DNA of 53,414 nt from contig NZ_JACADQ010000006.1 of assembly GCF_016106015.1 (NCBI RefSeq), forward strand, positions 1-53,414, in the 5' to 3' direction. The stretch comes from Neoroseomonas rubea. Its GTDB lineage: Bacteria > Pseudomonadota > Alphaproteobacteria > Acetobacterales > Acetobacteraceae. A program made the position numbers and the translations under genes. The notes under the pieces are model-generated. The model was not told the DNA's origin, searched no databases, and was given only the letters and a program-made list of their open reading frames with translations. Shown here one piece after another: positions 44,165 through 53,414 of this stretch. The stretch's first letter is position 1; each line of letters starts with the position of its first letter.

Positions 44165-44276
44165 TGTCTGGCACTCTCCTCCAAGAAGATCCCCCAGCAT
44201 AGCCGCCCCGCCGGGGATGGGGGAAGCGCCGGGGCCATGCGATGCTGGCGGGGCAAATGGGCCTGGGAGGCGCGGC

Positions 44277-45443
44277 ATGGGCATGGCGGATGCGATCGGG
44301 ATCCTGATGCAGGGGGCCGTGCAGGCGGGGAAAGTGCCCGGCGTCGCGGTCGCGCTCGGCGGGCGGGAGGAGGAGGGCTTCGCCGCCGGCTACGGCCTGC
44401 GCCGCCTCGGCGCGCCGGAACCGATGGCCGCGGACAGCGTCGCCTGGATCGCCTCCATGACCAAGGCGGTCACCGCGACGGCGGCGATGCGCCTGGTCGA
44501 GCAGGGGCGCCTGTCGCTCGATGCGCCGGCATCGGATGTGGCGACCGACCTCGCGAAGGTGCAGGTCCTGGAAGGCTTCGCCGAGGACGGGACGCCGCGC
44601 ACCCGCCCGCCCAGGCGCCCGGTCACGCTGCGCCACCTGCTGACCCACACCTCCGGCTTCGCCTACGACATGTGGAGCCCGGCCATCGGGCGCTTCCGAA
44701 AAGTGACTGGCACGCCCTCCGTCACCACGTGCCGGAATGCCGCGCTGGCCCTGCCCCTGCTGTTCGACCCAGGTGAGGCCTGGACCTACGGCATCGGCAT
44801 CGACTGGGCGGGGAAGATGGTTGAGGCGGCGAGCGGCGAGCGGCTCGGCGCGCATCTGGAGCGCACGCTGTTCGCGCCGCTCGGCATGGCGGATACGGCG
44901 TTCCGGTTGAGTGACGAGATGCGTGCACGGCTGGCCTCCGTCCACAGCCGCGCACCGGACGGCGCGCTCGCCCCGACGGATTTCGAGGTGGTGCAGGCGC
45001 CGGAATTCGAGATGGGTGGCGGCGGGCTCTATTCGACGGTGCGCGACTATCTGCGCTTCGCGCGCATGCTGCTGAACGGGGGGCGGTTTGGCCGCGACCG
45101 CTTCCTGAAGGCGGAGACGCTCGCCGAGATGGCGCGGGACCAGATCGCGCCGCTGTCCGTCACGCCCATGGTCTCGGCGGCTCCGGCGGCGACGAACGAT
45201 GTGGATTTCTTCCCCGGCCTGCCCTGCGGCTGGAGCCTGACGCATCTCGTCAACCGCGCGACGACGCCGCAGGGGCGGTCGAAGGGCTCGCTCGCCTGGG
45301 CGGGGCTCGCGAATACCTATTGCTGGATCGATTTCGGGCGCGGCACGGCGGGCGTCTTCGTCAGTCAGATCATGCCCTTTTTCGACGCCGAGGCGGTCGC
45401 GCTGTTCCGCGGCTTCGAGGCGCGGGCAAACGGGCTGGCCTAG
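44277..45443 (+). CDS. EstB-like serine hydrolase (beta-lactamase fold)
   Basis: This is a 388-residue enzyme. The nucleophile is Ser60 with Lys63 in [10 protein letters not shown]. Tyr in WTYGIGID stands in the second motif, and a third is probably WAGLANTYC, giving the class C esterase pattern (EstB family) rather than a true beta-lactamase. No signal peptide is seen. ATG 44277 follows GGGAGG by 6 nt. It diverges from the DAHP synthase gene and converges with the MFS gene 3 nt away. Substrate unknown. Confidence 0.88.
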   Translation: MGMADAIGILMQGAVQAGKVPGVAVALGGREEEGFAAGYGLRRLGAPEPMAADSVAWIASMTKAVTATAAMRLVEQGRLSLDAPASDVATDLAKVQVLEGFAEDGTPRTRPPRRPVTLRHLLTHTSGFAYDMWSPAIGRFRKVTGTPSVTTCRNAALALPLLFDPGEAWTYGIGIDWAGKMVEAASGERLGAHLERTLFAPLGMADTAFRLSDEMRARLASVHSRAPDGALAPTDFEVVQAPEFEMGGGGLYSTVRDYLRFARMLLNGGRFGRDRFLKAETLAEMARDQIAPLSVTPMVSAAPAATNDVDFFPGLPCGWSLTHLVNRATTPQGRSKGSLAWAGLANTYCWIDFGRGTAGVFVSQIMPFFDAEAVALFRGFEARANGLA

Positions 45444-45446
45444 GTC

Positions 45447-46661
45447 TCACTCCGCCGGCGCGAATGCCCGTGGCCGCGCCGCCTCCTCCCGCGGCAACAG
45501 CAGCGCCGCGGCGAGCATCGCCGCCGTCAGGGCGGCGAGGATCGCGAACAGCGTCGGCGCGCCCGAAGCCCCTTCCGCGTAGGTCCAGGCGACCAGGTTC
45601 ACCCCGATCGGCGCCGCAGCGAAGCCCATGGCGAACTTCATCCCGAAGGCCAGGCCCCGCCGCCGTCCTGAGGAATAGCGCGCAAGAAGCAGGTTCTCGA
45701 CCGGCGCCGACATGTCGAAGGTGAAGCCGATGAGCGCGGCGGCCAGCACCGCGCCCGGCCCACCGATCATCCCGGCGAGCGCGAGCGGCACCAGCTTCAG
45801 CACGAAGGTCGCGACATAGAGCCACTTGAACGGCAGCCGGTCCGCCAGCCTGCCACCGACCAGTTGCCCGACACTGCCGAGCAGCAGCGTCGCGCCGACA
45901 ACCAGGCCGAGTTGCGCTGCCTCCCCCGCGTCGAGCGCCAGCGTGTCGCTCAGCCATTTCGGCAATGCTGTCTGGAAGGCCTGGTAGACGATGGAGCCCA
46001 GGGTGAAGGTCACGGCGAGCACGACCAGCACGCCGAGTGGCGCGCGACGGTCGGGCTCCGCGCCCATCGCTTGGGCGGCGCGCGCGGGGGCGGCGCTCGC
46101 GACGCGGCCGGTCAGGATCGCCATGACCAGCATCACACCGCCCGCGACGGTGAGCACGCCGGGCACGATCAGCGCTGCGCGCCAGCCGGCGAGGGAGACG
46201 AGGCCGCCCGCAATCGCAGCCGCCAGGGCGACGCCGAAGGATCCAGCGATGCCGAGCCAGCCCATCACCCGCCCGCGGATCTCCACCGGCGCGGCCATCG
46301 AGACCCAGGCCATGCCGACCGGATGATAGAGCGCGCCGAACAGGCCGATGGCGGCCAGTGCCGCAGCCATGCCGGACGGGCCGGCGACCAGCCCCGCCAC
46401 GACCGAGGACGCGCCGATGCCGACGTAGAAGACCGCCATCATGCGCGCATGGCCGAACCGGTCCGCCAGCCAACCCGCCGCCGGCGCGCCGAGGCCTATC
46501 AGCATCGCACCCAGGGTCCAGAGCGTGATGATCTCGGCATAGGGCTTCTCCCACACCCGCTCGAGCACGATGGCGAGCGTGAGAAAAATCCCGGTGAGCA
46601 CGTGGTGCGCGAAGTGGCCCGCCGCGGCGAACAGGACGATCAGCCGCGCGGCCGGGGCCAT
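45447..46661 (-). CDS. MFS transporter
   Basis: This 404-residue inner-membrane carrier has about 12 hydrophobic segments in two halves, separated by a loop at about 190-215. The MFS loop signature between TM2 and TM3 is AGWLADRFGHARMMA (about 63-77), and a second copy is GGRLADRLPFKWLYV in the other half. It starts directly after the glutathione reductase stop, with no gap. Substrate unknown; an exporter is as likely as an importer. Confidence 0.87.
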   Translation of the reverse strand: MAPAARLIVLFAAAGHFAHHVLTGIFLTLAIVLERVWEKPYAEIITLWTLGAMLIGLGAPAAGWLADRFGHARMMAVFYVGIGASSVVAGLVAGPSGMAAALAAIGLFGALYHPVGMAWVSMAAPVEIRGRVMGWLGIAGSFGVALAAAIAGGLVSLAGWRAALIVPGVLTVAGGVMLVMAILTGRVASAAPARAAQAMGAEPDRRAPLGVLVVLAVTFTLGSIVYQAFQTALPKWLSDTLALDAGEAAQLGLVVGATLLLGSVGQLVGGRLADRLPFKWLYVATFVLKLVPLALAGMIGGPGAVLAAALIGFTFDMSAPVENLLLARYSSGRRRGLAFGMKFAMGFAAAPIGVNLVAWTYAEGASGAPTLFAILAALTAAMLAAALLLPREEAARPRAFAPAE

Positions 46662-48038
46662 CTACTGCGCCGCGGCCTGGACGCCGGCGACGCGCGTGCG
46701 CGTGCGCAGCGTCACGAACTCCTCCGCCGCCGTCGGATGGATGCCGATGGTGCGGTCGAAATCCTGCTTGGTCGCGCCCATCACCACGGCGATGCCGATG
46801 CCCTGCATGATCTCCGCCGCATCCTCGCCCAGCATATGCGCGCCGAGGACCTTCTGCGTGCGCTGGCAGACCACCAGCTTCATCAGCGTCTTGCGGCCAT
46901 CGCGACGGCTGATCGTGTGGCGCATCGGCGTGAAGCGCGTGACGTAGATGTCCACCGGGCCGCGCGCCGCGGCCTCGGCCTCTGTCAGCCCGACCGTGCC
47001 GATCGGCGGCGACATGAAGACTGCGGTGGGCACGTTCTCATACGACGCGCGGCGGGGATTGTTGCCGTACAGCGTGTCCGCCAGCGCATGCCCGACCGCG
47101 GTCGCCATCGGCGTCAGATTCACCTGGTCGATCACGTCACCGATGGCGTGGATGTGGGGCTGGCTGGTGCGGTGTTCCTCGTCCACCGGGATCGCGCCCG
47201 TGGCGGTGATGGCGACGCCGGCCTTCTCCAGCCCGAGGCCGGCGGTTTTCGGCGCGCGCCCGGTGCAGAAGAAGACCGCGTCCGCCTCCTTCATGAAGCC
47301 GTTGGAGAGGGAGACCATCAGCCCCTCACCCACCTTGGCGATACGCGTCGGCGTCACATCCGGGTTGAGGCGGATGCCGTTCGCCGCCAGCGCTTCCGCC
47401 GCCGCGGCGCGCACATCCTCGTCGAAGCCGCGCAGCGGCAGGGCGGCGCGGTAGAGCAGGTCCACCTCCGCGCCGAGGCCATTCAGGATCGTCGCGAATT
47501 CGACGGCGATGTAGCCTGCGCCAATGACGATGGCGCGCTTCGGCAGCGCCTTCAGCGTGAATAAATCGTCGGAGACGAGGCCGAGTTCCGCCCCGGGGAT
47601 CGGCAGGCGCATCGCCGTGCCGCCCGTCGCGATGACGATCCGATCGGCCGTGACGCGCTTCCCGCCGACATCGAGCGTGTGCGCATCCACGAAGATCGCG
47701 CGCGCGTCGAAGGAGGTGACGCCCGCGCCGGCGAGCAGCCTTCCATAGATGCCTGACAGCCGCGCGACCTCTGCATCCCGCGCCGCGGCCAGCTTCGCCC
47801 AGTCATGGCCATGCGCCGCGATATCCCAGCCGAAGGCGGCGGCCTCCGAAGCCCAAGCGCCGTATTCGGCGGCGTTCACCATGATCTTCTTCGGCACGCA
47901 GCCGACATTGACGCAGGTGCCGCCCCAGAAGCGTTCCTCGGCGACGGCCACGCGCGCGCCATGCCCCGCGGCGATCCGCCCGCAGCGAACGCCGCCCGAG
48001 CCGCCGCCAATGACGAAAAGATCGAAGTCGTAGGCCAT
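46662..48038 (-). CDS. gor: Glutathione-disulfide reductase
   Basis: This 458-residue FAD enzyme reduces oxidised glutathione with NADPH. FAD motif IGGGSGGVRCGR; redox pair Cys42/Cys47 in GGTCVNVGCVPKK; second dinucleotide motif IGAGYIAVEFA; HAIGDV of the FAD domain; C-terminal IHPTAAEE with the catalytic His. The start ATG 48038 has GGAG 6 nt before; the frame runs 23 codons further without a site. Glutathione use points to oxidative-stress defence. Preceded by the gabD-like gene and its hairpin. Confidence 0.93.
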   Translation of the reverse strand: MAYDFDLFVIGGGSGGVRCGRIAAGHGARVAVAEERFWGGTCVNVGCVPKKIMVNAAEYGAWASEAAAFGWDIAAHGHDWAKLAAARDAEVARLSGIYGRLLAGAGVTSFDARAIFVDAHTLDVGGKRVTADRIVIATGGTAMRLPIPGAELGLVSDDLFTLKALPKRAIVIGAGYIAVEFATILNGLGAEVDLLYRAALPLRGFDEDVRAAAAEALAANGIRLNPDVTPTRIAKVGEGLMVSLSNGFMKEADAVFFCTGRAPKTAGLGLEKAGVAITATGAIPVDEEHRTSQPHIHAIGDVIDQVNLTPMATAVGHALADTLYGNNPRRASYENVPTAVFMSPPIGTVGLTEAEAAARGPVDIYVTRFTPMRHTISRRDGRKTLMKLVVCQRTQKVLGAHMLGEDAAEIMQGIGIAVVMGATKQDFDRTIGIHPTAAEEFVTLRTRTRVAGVQAAAQ

Positions 48039-48057
48039 GGAACGCTCCGCAAAGCTT

Positions 48058-48079
48058 CGGGGGGCCTCGCGGCCCCCCG
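48058..48079 (-). terminator. Hairpin between the gabD-like gene and gor
   Basis: A perfect 9-bp stem (CGGGGGGCC / GGCCCCCCG) with a 4-nt loop lies 9 nt after the gabD-like stop, followed on the minus strand by AAGCTTTGC. It is a plausible terminator or attenuator with a weak T-tract. The gor ATG is only 20 nt away, so part of the transcript must pass through or gor has an unusually close start. Confidence 0.6.
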
Positions 48080-48087
48080 GGTTCGAC

Positions 48088-49566
48088 TCAGGTACCGATG
48101 CCACCAAGGGCGAGATACTTCATCTCGAGATATTCCTCGATGCCGTGGCTCGACCCTTCGCGGCCGAGGCCGGACTGCTTGAAGCCGCCAAACGGCGCCT
48201 CCGCGGTCGAGATGATGCCCTCGTTGATGCCGATGATGCCGTATTCCAGCGCCTCCGCGACGCGGAAGATGCGGCCGACATCGCGCGCGTAGAAGTATGC
48301 GGCGAGGCCGAATTCCGTATCGTTCGCGAGGCGGATGGCCTCCTCCTCGGTCTTGAAGCGGAACAGCGGCGCGACCGGCCCGAAGGTCTCCTCCCCGAAG
48401 ATCTTCGCGGCGCGCGGCACGTTGGCGAGGATCGTCGGCTCGAAGAAATTGCCGCCGCGGGCGTGGCGCTTGCCGCCGGTGACGATGCTCGCCCCATGCG
48501 CCAGCGCGTCGGCGATGTGTTCCTCCACCTTCGCCACCGCATCGGCGTTGATGAGCGGCCCCTGTGTCATGCCGGGCTCCATGCCCGGGCCGACCTTCAG
48601 TTCCTCGACCGCCGCCTTCAGCTTCTGCGCGAAGGCGTCGTAGACGCCCTCCTGCACCAGGATGCGGTTGGCGCAGACGCAGGTCTGGCCGGTGTTGCGG
48701 TACTTCGACGCCATCGCGCCCTGCACCGCGGCGTCGAGATCGGCATCGTCGAAGACGATGAAGGGCGCGTTGCCGCCCAGTTCCATCGAGGTTTTCTTGA
48801 TGGTCGCCGCGCATTGCGCGAGCAGCACGCGCCCGACCTCTGTCGAACCGGTGAAGGACAGCTTGCGGATGATCGGATTGGCCGTCAGTTCCTTGCCCGT
48901 CTCCCCGCTCGGCCCGGTGATGACGTTGCAGACGCCGGCCGGCATGCCGGCACGCTCGGCAAGAACGGCGATGGCGATCGCGCTGAAGGGCGTCTGCGAC
49001 GCGGGGCGAATCACGCCCGTGCAGCCCGCGGCCCAACCGGGGCCCGCCTTGCGGGTGATCATCGCACTTGGAAAATTCCAGGGCGTGATGGCGGCGAAGA
49101 CGCCAATCGGCTCCTTCGTCACCAGAATGCGCCGTCCCTTTGCGTTCTGCGGGATGGTCTCGCCATAGACGCGGCGGCCTTCATCGGCGAACCATTCGAT
49201 GAAGCTCGCCGAATAGACGACCTCCCCCTTCGCTTCCGCAAGCGGCTTGCCCTGCTCGGCCGTCATGATGGCGGCGAGGTCGTCGGCATTCTCATGCATC
49301 AGTCGCGCCAGGCGATGCAGGATCGCGGCACGGTCCTTCGCCAGCATCGCGCGCCAGGCGGGGTATGCGGCGTTCGCAGCCTCGATGGCGCGGCGCGTCT
49401 CGGCCTGGCCCATGGCGGGGACATTGCCAATCACCTCGCCGGTCGCGGGATTGCGCACGGCGATGATCTTGCCGCTGTCGGCCTGCACCCAGGCGCCGCC
49501 GATGCAATTGGCCTGGCGGAACAGGTCGGGGTCCTTCAGCGGCATTTTCGCGACGGCGTCGAGCAT
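48088..49566 (-). CDS. Succinate-semialdehyde dehydrogenase-like ALDH
   Basis: This 492-residue NAD(P)-dependent aldehyde dehydrogenase shows TPWNFPSAMITRKAGPGWAAG, SFTGSTEVGR (cofactor loop), MELGGNAPFIVFDDAD with the general-base Glu, and GQTCVCANRI with nucleophile Cys. The GabD-type end is PFGGFKQSGLGREGSSHGIEEYLEMKY. AggAGG sits 7 nt before ATG 49566. GabD-type activity on succinate semialdehyde is the best guess, but glutarate-semialdehyde forms look alike. It is divergent from the fumarylacetoacetase gene. Confidence 0.9.
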   Translation of the reverse strand: MLDAVAKMPLKDPDLFRQANCIGGAWVQADSGKIIAVRNPATGEVIGNVPAMGQAETRRAIEAANAAYPAWRAMLAKDRAAILHRLARLMHENADDLAAIMTAEQGKPLAEAKGEVVYSASFIEWFADEGRRVYGETIPQNAKGRRILVTKEPIGVFAAITPWNFPSAMITRKAGPGWAAGCTGVIRPASQTPFSAIAIAVLAERAGMPAGVCNVITGPSGETGKELTANPIIRKLSFTGSTEVGRVLLAQCAATIKKTSMELGGNAPFIVFDDADLDAAVQGAMASKYRNTGQTCVCANRILVQEGVYDAFAQKLKAAVEELKVGPGMEPGMTQGPLINADAVAKVEEHIADALAHGASIVTGGKRHARGGNFFEPTILANVPRAAKIFGEETFGPVAPLFRFKTEEEAIRLANDTEFGLAAYFYARDVGRIFRVAEALEYGIIGINEGIISTAEAPFGGFKQSGLGREGSSHGIEEYLEMKYLALGGIGT

Positions 49567-49685
49567 GGCGGTCCCTCCTCTTGATTCGCCGGAAGATAGG
49601 CGCGGCGGGGGCGCGTGTCAGCCTCATGGCCTTGCGCCGGGCAGATGCGCGGGCATGATCGCCGCAATGTCAGGAGGAAGTGCCG

Positions 49686-50984
<1,299 letters not shown>

Positions 50985-50989
50985 ACCCC

Positions 50990-51778
50990 ATGCCGCGCCG
51001 CATCGTCGACATCTCCTCCCCCCTCATGGCAGGCATCGCGAGCGACCCGCCGCACATGCTGCCGCAGATCGAGTATCTCGATCACCACATGACCGCGCCG
51101 GGCATGGCCAAGGAGTTCGGCATCGACGTCTCGCAGCTTCCGGAAGGCGAATACGCCGCGGTGGAGCGCGTGACGATCAGCACCCACAACGGCACGCATC
51201 TCGATGCGCCCTACCACTTCTTCTCCCGCATGAATGAGCGCAGCGTGCCGGGCGGGGAACCATCGTGGCGGATCGACGAGGTGCCGCTCGACTGGTGCTT
51301 CCAGCCAGGCGTGAAGCTCGACTTCCGCCACCTCCCCGATGGATACGTCGCGACGCCCGAGGACGTGCAGAAGGAACTCGAGCGCATCGGCCATGTTCTG
51401 AAGCCGCTCGAGATCGTGGTGGTGAACACGCGCGCGGGCAGCCGCTACGGGCAGGATGACTACATCCACACCGGCTGCGGCATGGGAAAGGCGGCGACGC
51501 TCTGGCTGATCGACCAGGGCGTGCGCGTCACCGGCACCGATGGCTGGTCATGGGACGCGCCCTTCTCCCTGACGAAGAAGAAGGTCGCCGAGACCGGCGA
51601 TGTCGGCCTGATCTGGGAAGGCCATCGCGCCGGGCGCGAAACCGCCTATTGCCACATGGAGAAGCTGAACAACCTCGAGGCCCTGCCGCCCGACGGATTC
51701 ATGATCTCCTGCTTCCCGGTGAAGGTGCACCGGGGCTCGGCAGGCTGGACGCGGGCGGTCGCGATCTTCGAGGAATAG
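50990..51778 (+). CDS. Cyclase-family metal hydrolase
   Basis: This 262-residue enzyme is of the cyclase / kynurenine-formamidase-like family. The HNGTHLDAPYHFF motif (His-x-Gly-Thr-His-x-Asp-x-Pro-x-His) supplies the metal ligands. VDISSPLMAG opens the fold, and TGTDGWSWDAPF and WEGHRAGRETAYCHMEKL follow. Lactone, imide or formamide bonds are usual targets. ATG 50990 lies 5 nt after fumarylacetoacetase, suggesting co-translation and a role in the same or a neighbouring aromatic route. The gene ends 6 nt before the convergent Bug gene. Confidence 0.88.
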   Translation: MPRRIVDISSPLMAGIASDPPHMLPQIEYLDHHMTAPGMAKEFGIDVSQLPEGEYAAVERVTISTHNGTHLDAPYHFFSRMNERSVPGGEPSWRIDEVPLDWCFQPGVKLDFRHLPDGYVATPEDVQKELERIGHVLKPLEIVVVNTRAGSRYGQDDYIHTGCGMGKAATLWLIDQGVRVTGTDGWSWDAPFSLTKKKVAETGDVGLIWEGHRAGRETAYCHMEKLNNLEALPPDGFMISCFPVKVHRGSAGWTRAVAIFEE

Positions 51779-51784
51779 GCCCTC

Positions 51785-52753
51785 TCAATCCGGTGTCGCG
51801 CCGGAAGCGCGCACCACCGGCGCCCACTTCGCCGCCTCGCTCCGGATGAAGGCGGCGCAGTCCTCGGGCGAGGACGGCGTCGCCTGGATGCCGCGCTGGG
51901 CGAGCGCCTGGACCACCTCCGGCTCGGCCAGCGCGGCCGTCGCCGCCCGGTTCAGCGTCGCGACGATCGGCGCAGGCAGTCCGCGCGGTGCCATCAGCGT
52001 CGACCAGTCCGCCATGTCGAAGCCCGTGAGGCCCGGCGTCTCGGCCATGGGCGGCAGCTCGGGCGCGAGCGGGCTGCGCGCCGCCGTCGTCACCGCCAGC
52101 AGGCGCACGCGCCCGGATTCGGCATGCGGCCGCGCGCCGGAAAAGGGCGTGAAGGCGATGTCCATCTTGCCGGTGATCAGGTCCGCGATCAGCGGCCCGC
52201 CGCCCCGATAGGGCACATGCGTATTGCGCACGCCAGCGATGGCGTTGAACTGTTCTCCGGCCAGATGCCCCGCGCCGCCGACGCCCGAGGTGCCGAAGGT
52301 CAGCGAATTGGCGCGCGATGCCGTGACCACCTCCGCCACGCTGCGCCACGGCCGATCCGACGGGACGGCGAGCACGTTGACGATCATCGCGACGCGCGTG
52401 ATGGCGGTCAGGTCGTTCTGCGGATCGAAGGGCAGGTTGCCATACAGCGTCGGGTTCACGGCGAGGCCGCCGATCGTGCCGAGCAGCAGCGTGTGCCCGT
52501 CCGCCGGCGAACGCACGGCCGCCTCGGTCGCGATGTTGCCGCCCGCGCCCGGCCGGTTCTCGACCACGACCGACTGGCCGAGCGCGGCCTGCAGACGCGG
52601 CGCGAGCAGTCGTGCCGCCACATCCGTCGTCCCGCCCGGCGCGAAGCCGACCAGCAGGCGGATGGTGCGCGTCGGAAAGGCGGGCTGCGCACGCAGCGCA
52701 GGCGCGGCCAGCAAGGCGGGAAGGGCTGCGATGATATGGCGGCGGTTCGTCAT
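51785..52753 (-). CDS. Bug/TctC-family solute-binding protein (copy 4)
   Basis: This 322-residue periplasmic receptor starts at ATG 52753, overlapping the amidase stop as ATGA. The leader MTNRRHIIAALPALL to ALRAQ is cut near residue 22. Core motifs are RTIRLLVGFAPGGTTDVAA, VVENRPGAGGNIA, PADGHTLLLGT, FGTSGVGGAGHLAG and THVPYRGGGPLI. It is directly coupled to an amidase, so the ligand may be an amide or the acid product of one. No permease genes are visible. Confidence 0.93.
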   Translation of the reverse strand: MTNRRHIIAALPALLAAPALRAQPAFPTRTIRLLVGFAPGGTTDVAARLLAPRLQAALGQSVVVENRPGAGGNIATEAAVRSPADGHTLLLGTIGGLAVNPTLYGNLPFDPQNDLTAITRVAMIVNVLAVPSDRPWRSVAEVVTASRANSLTFGTSGVGGAGHLAGEQFNAIAGVRNTHVPYRGGGPLIADLITGKMDIAFTPFSGARPHAESGRVRLLAVTTAARSPLAPELPPMAETPGLTGFDMADWSTLMAPRGLPAPIVATLNRAATAALAEPEVVQALAQRGIQATPSSPEDCAAFIRSEAAKWAPVVRASGATPD

Positions 52754-53414
52754 CTCTCTTCTTTCTCCGGCAGCAGCGTGTCGCGCAGCCAGCCCGCGAC
52801 GGCGCAGGCATCCGCGTCCTGGTCCATGAAGCCAGCAAGTTGCAGGCCAAGCGGCAGTTCGTCGACCGCCAGCAGGGGCAGTGCGAAGGCCGGGCCGCCC
52901 ACCAGCGTCCAGGGCATCGCGAAGTTGCGCGACCCGGTGAAGGCATGGTCGGCGATCGCCGGTCCGCTCGAGCAGAGCAGGATGAACCCATCCGCGCGCG
53001 GCGCGAGTGCGGCGACCGCCGCGCGCAGCCTCTCCCGCGCCGCAAGCGCCGCTCGGTAGCGCGCGGCATCCATCGTCGCCGCGCGTGCCAACAGGTCCTG
53101 GATCCGCTCCCCGACCATCTCCGCGCCATGCGCGCGATAGGTGGCGAGCGGCCAGCGTGCCTCCCAGGCGAGCAGGTCGGTCGCCCAATCGGCGATGCCG
53201 GCCAGCAGCGCCTCCAAGGCAGCGACCTCCGGATCGGTCGCCGCGTCCAGGATGCGCACGCCGGCGCGGTCCAGGCGCGCGACCGCGGCCTCGAAGGCGG
53301 CACGCGACCCCTCGGGCGTCTCGGCCCATCCGAGCGTGCCGAGCCGCACCAGCGCGCGCGGCGCCCTGGGCGCAGGCGCTTCCTCCGGCCCCGCCAGCCC
53401 GGGATGCGGCGGCG
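52750..53414 (-). CDS. Amidase-signature-family protein, C-terminal part (partial)
   Basis: The frame is open to the right window edge and gives about 221 C-terminal residues. The region shows RALVRLGTLGWAETPEG, helices with LLAWEARWPLATYRAHG, FILLCSSGPAIADHAFTGSRNFAMPWTLVGGPAFALPLL and a closing PLGLQLAGFMDQDADACAVAGWL, the typical end of amidase-signature enzymes. The Ser-cisSer-Lys core with its GGSSGG loop would lie beyond the edge, so catalytic competence cannot be checked. It lies directly upstream of the fourth Bug gene, with ATGA coupling. Confidence 0.8.
   Translation of the reverse strand, partial: PPHPGLAGPEEAPAPRAPRALVRLGTLGWAETPEGSRAAFEAAVARLDRAGVRILDAATDPEVAALEALLAGIADWATDLLAWEARWPLATYRAHGAEMVGERIQDLLARAATMDAARYRAALAARERLRAAVAALAPRADGFILLCSSGPAIADHAFTGSRNFAMPWTLVGGPAFALPLLAVDELPLGLQLAGFMDQDADACAVAGWLRDTLLPEKEER

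Noticed and set aside
42776-44776. A 666-codon plus-strand frame opposite the DAHP synthase gene
   Set aside because: Shadow of the strongly supported class II DAHP synthase; the translation is arginine/alanine-rich and runs into the EstB-like gene in the wrong frame.
44277-45443. Antibiotic-resistance beta-lactamase
   Set aside because: The Ser-x-x-Lys is present but the second and third motifs are of esterase (EstB) type and there is no signal peptide.
43440-46554. Minus-strand frames of 601 and 394 codons over the EstB-like and MFS genes
   Set aside because: They overlap genes with complete motifs and are rich in Arg/Gly shadows.

Overview
The window reads as a chromosomal segment of a high-GC alphaproteobacterium. 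The best guess is Rhodospirillales/Acetobacteraceae (Roseomonas-like). This is inferred from GC-rich codon use, four orphan Bug/TctC-type binding proteins with Tat-like N-termini, and the polyprenyl synthetase / DUF2007 / TrmN6-like neighbourhood. No rRNA, tRNA or CRISPR array was seen. Nearly all DNA is coding, with many 1-8 nt gene overlaps.

Layout. 1-1104 is a scarred edge: a branched-chain-type ABC ATPase gene (livG-like) is cut off at about 595, and heads of two IS3-type orfA genes lie beside the break. 1180-1926 encodes a glycerophosphodiester phosphodiesterase. 2058-6037 is a DctP-type periplasmic binding protein coupled to a large hybrid sensor kinase. 6116-13067 (+) carries an alpha/beta hydrolase, a DMT exporter, a class II aldolase, a Bug protein, a metallo-hydrolase, an acyl-CoA dehydrogenase and a CoA-transferase. 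It meets a convergent operon (19937-13054, -) of an M29 aminopeptidase, a D-aminopeptidase, a GAF protein, a Bug protein, two enoyl-CoA hydratases and a DECR-like reductase. Together these look like uptake and CoA-dependent breakdown of organic acids or amide/peptide compounds; the substrates are unknown.

19964-23679 is an envelope-stress-like unit: a sensor kinase and OmpR-type regulator divergent from an HtrA/Deg protease. A membrane-anchored metallophosphoesterase follows. Class I ribonucleotide reductase is split: nrdA (-) and nrdB (+) diverge around a Bug gene and a universal stress protein gene, and each has a paired NrdR-like box upstream with 32-bp spacing.

31003-35323 holds a SCO protein, a small conserved protein, TrmN6-like and DUF2007 genes, polyprenyl diphosphate synthase, TrmJ and a DUF305 protein. 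35385-44164 (-) is a tight housekeeping operon: class II DAHP synthase, nicotinate phosphoribosyltransferase, DMT exporter, nadE, two small paralogous acidic proteins, gltX and cysS, most joined by 4-nt stop/start overlaps. The right end has an EstB-like hydrolase, an MFS transporter, glutathione reductase, a succinate-semialdehyde dehydrogenase-like enzyme, fumarylacetoacetase, a cyclase-family hydrolase, a fourth Bug protein and an amidase running off the window.
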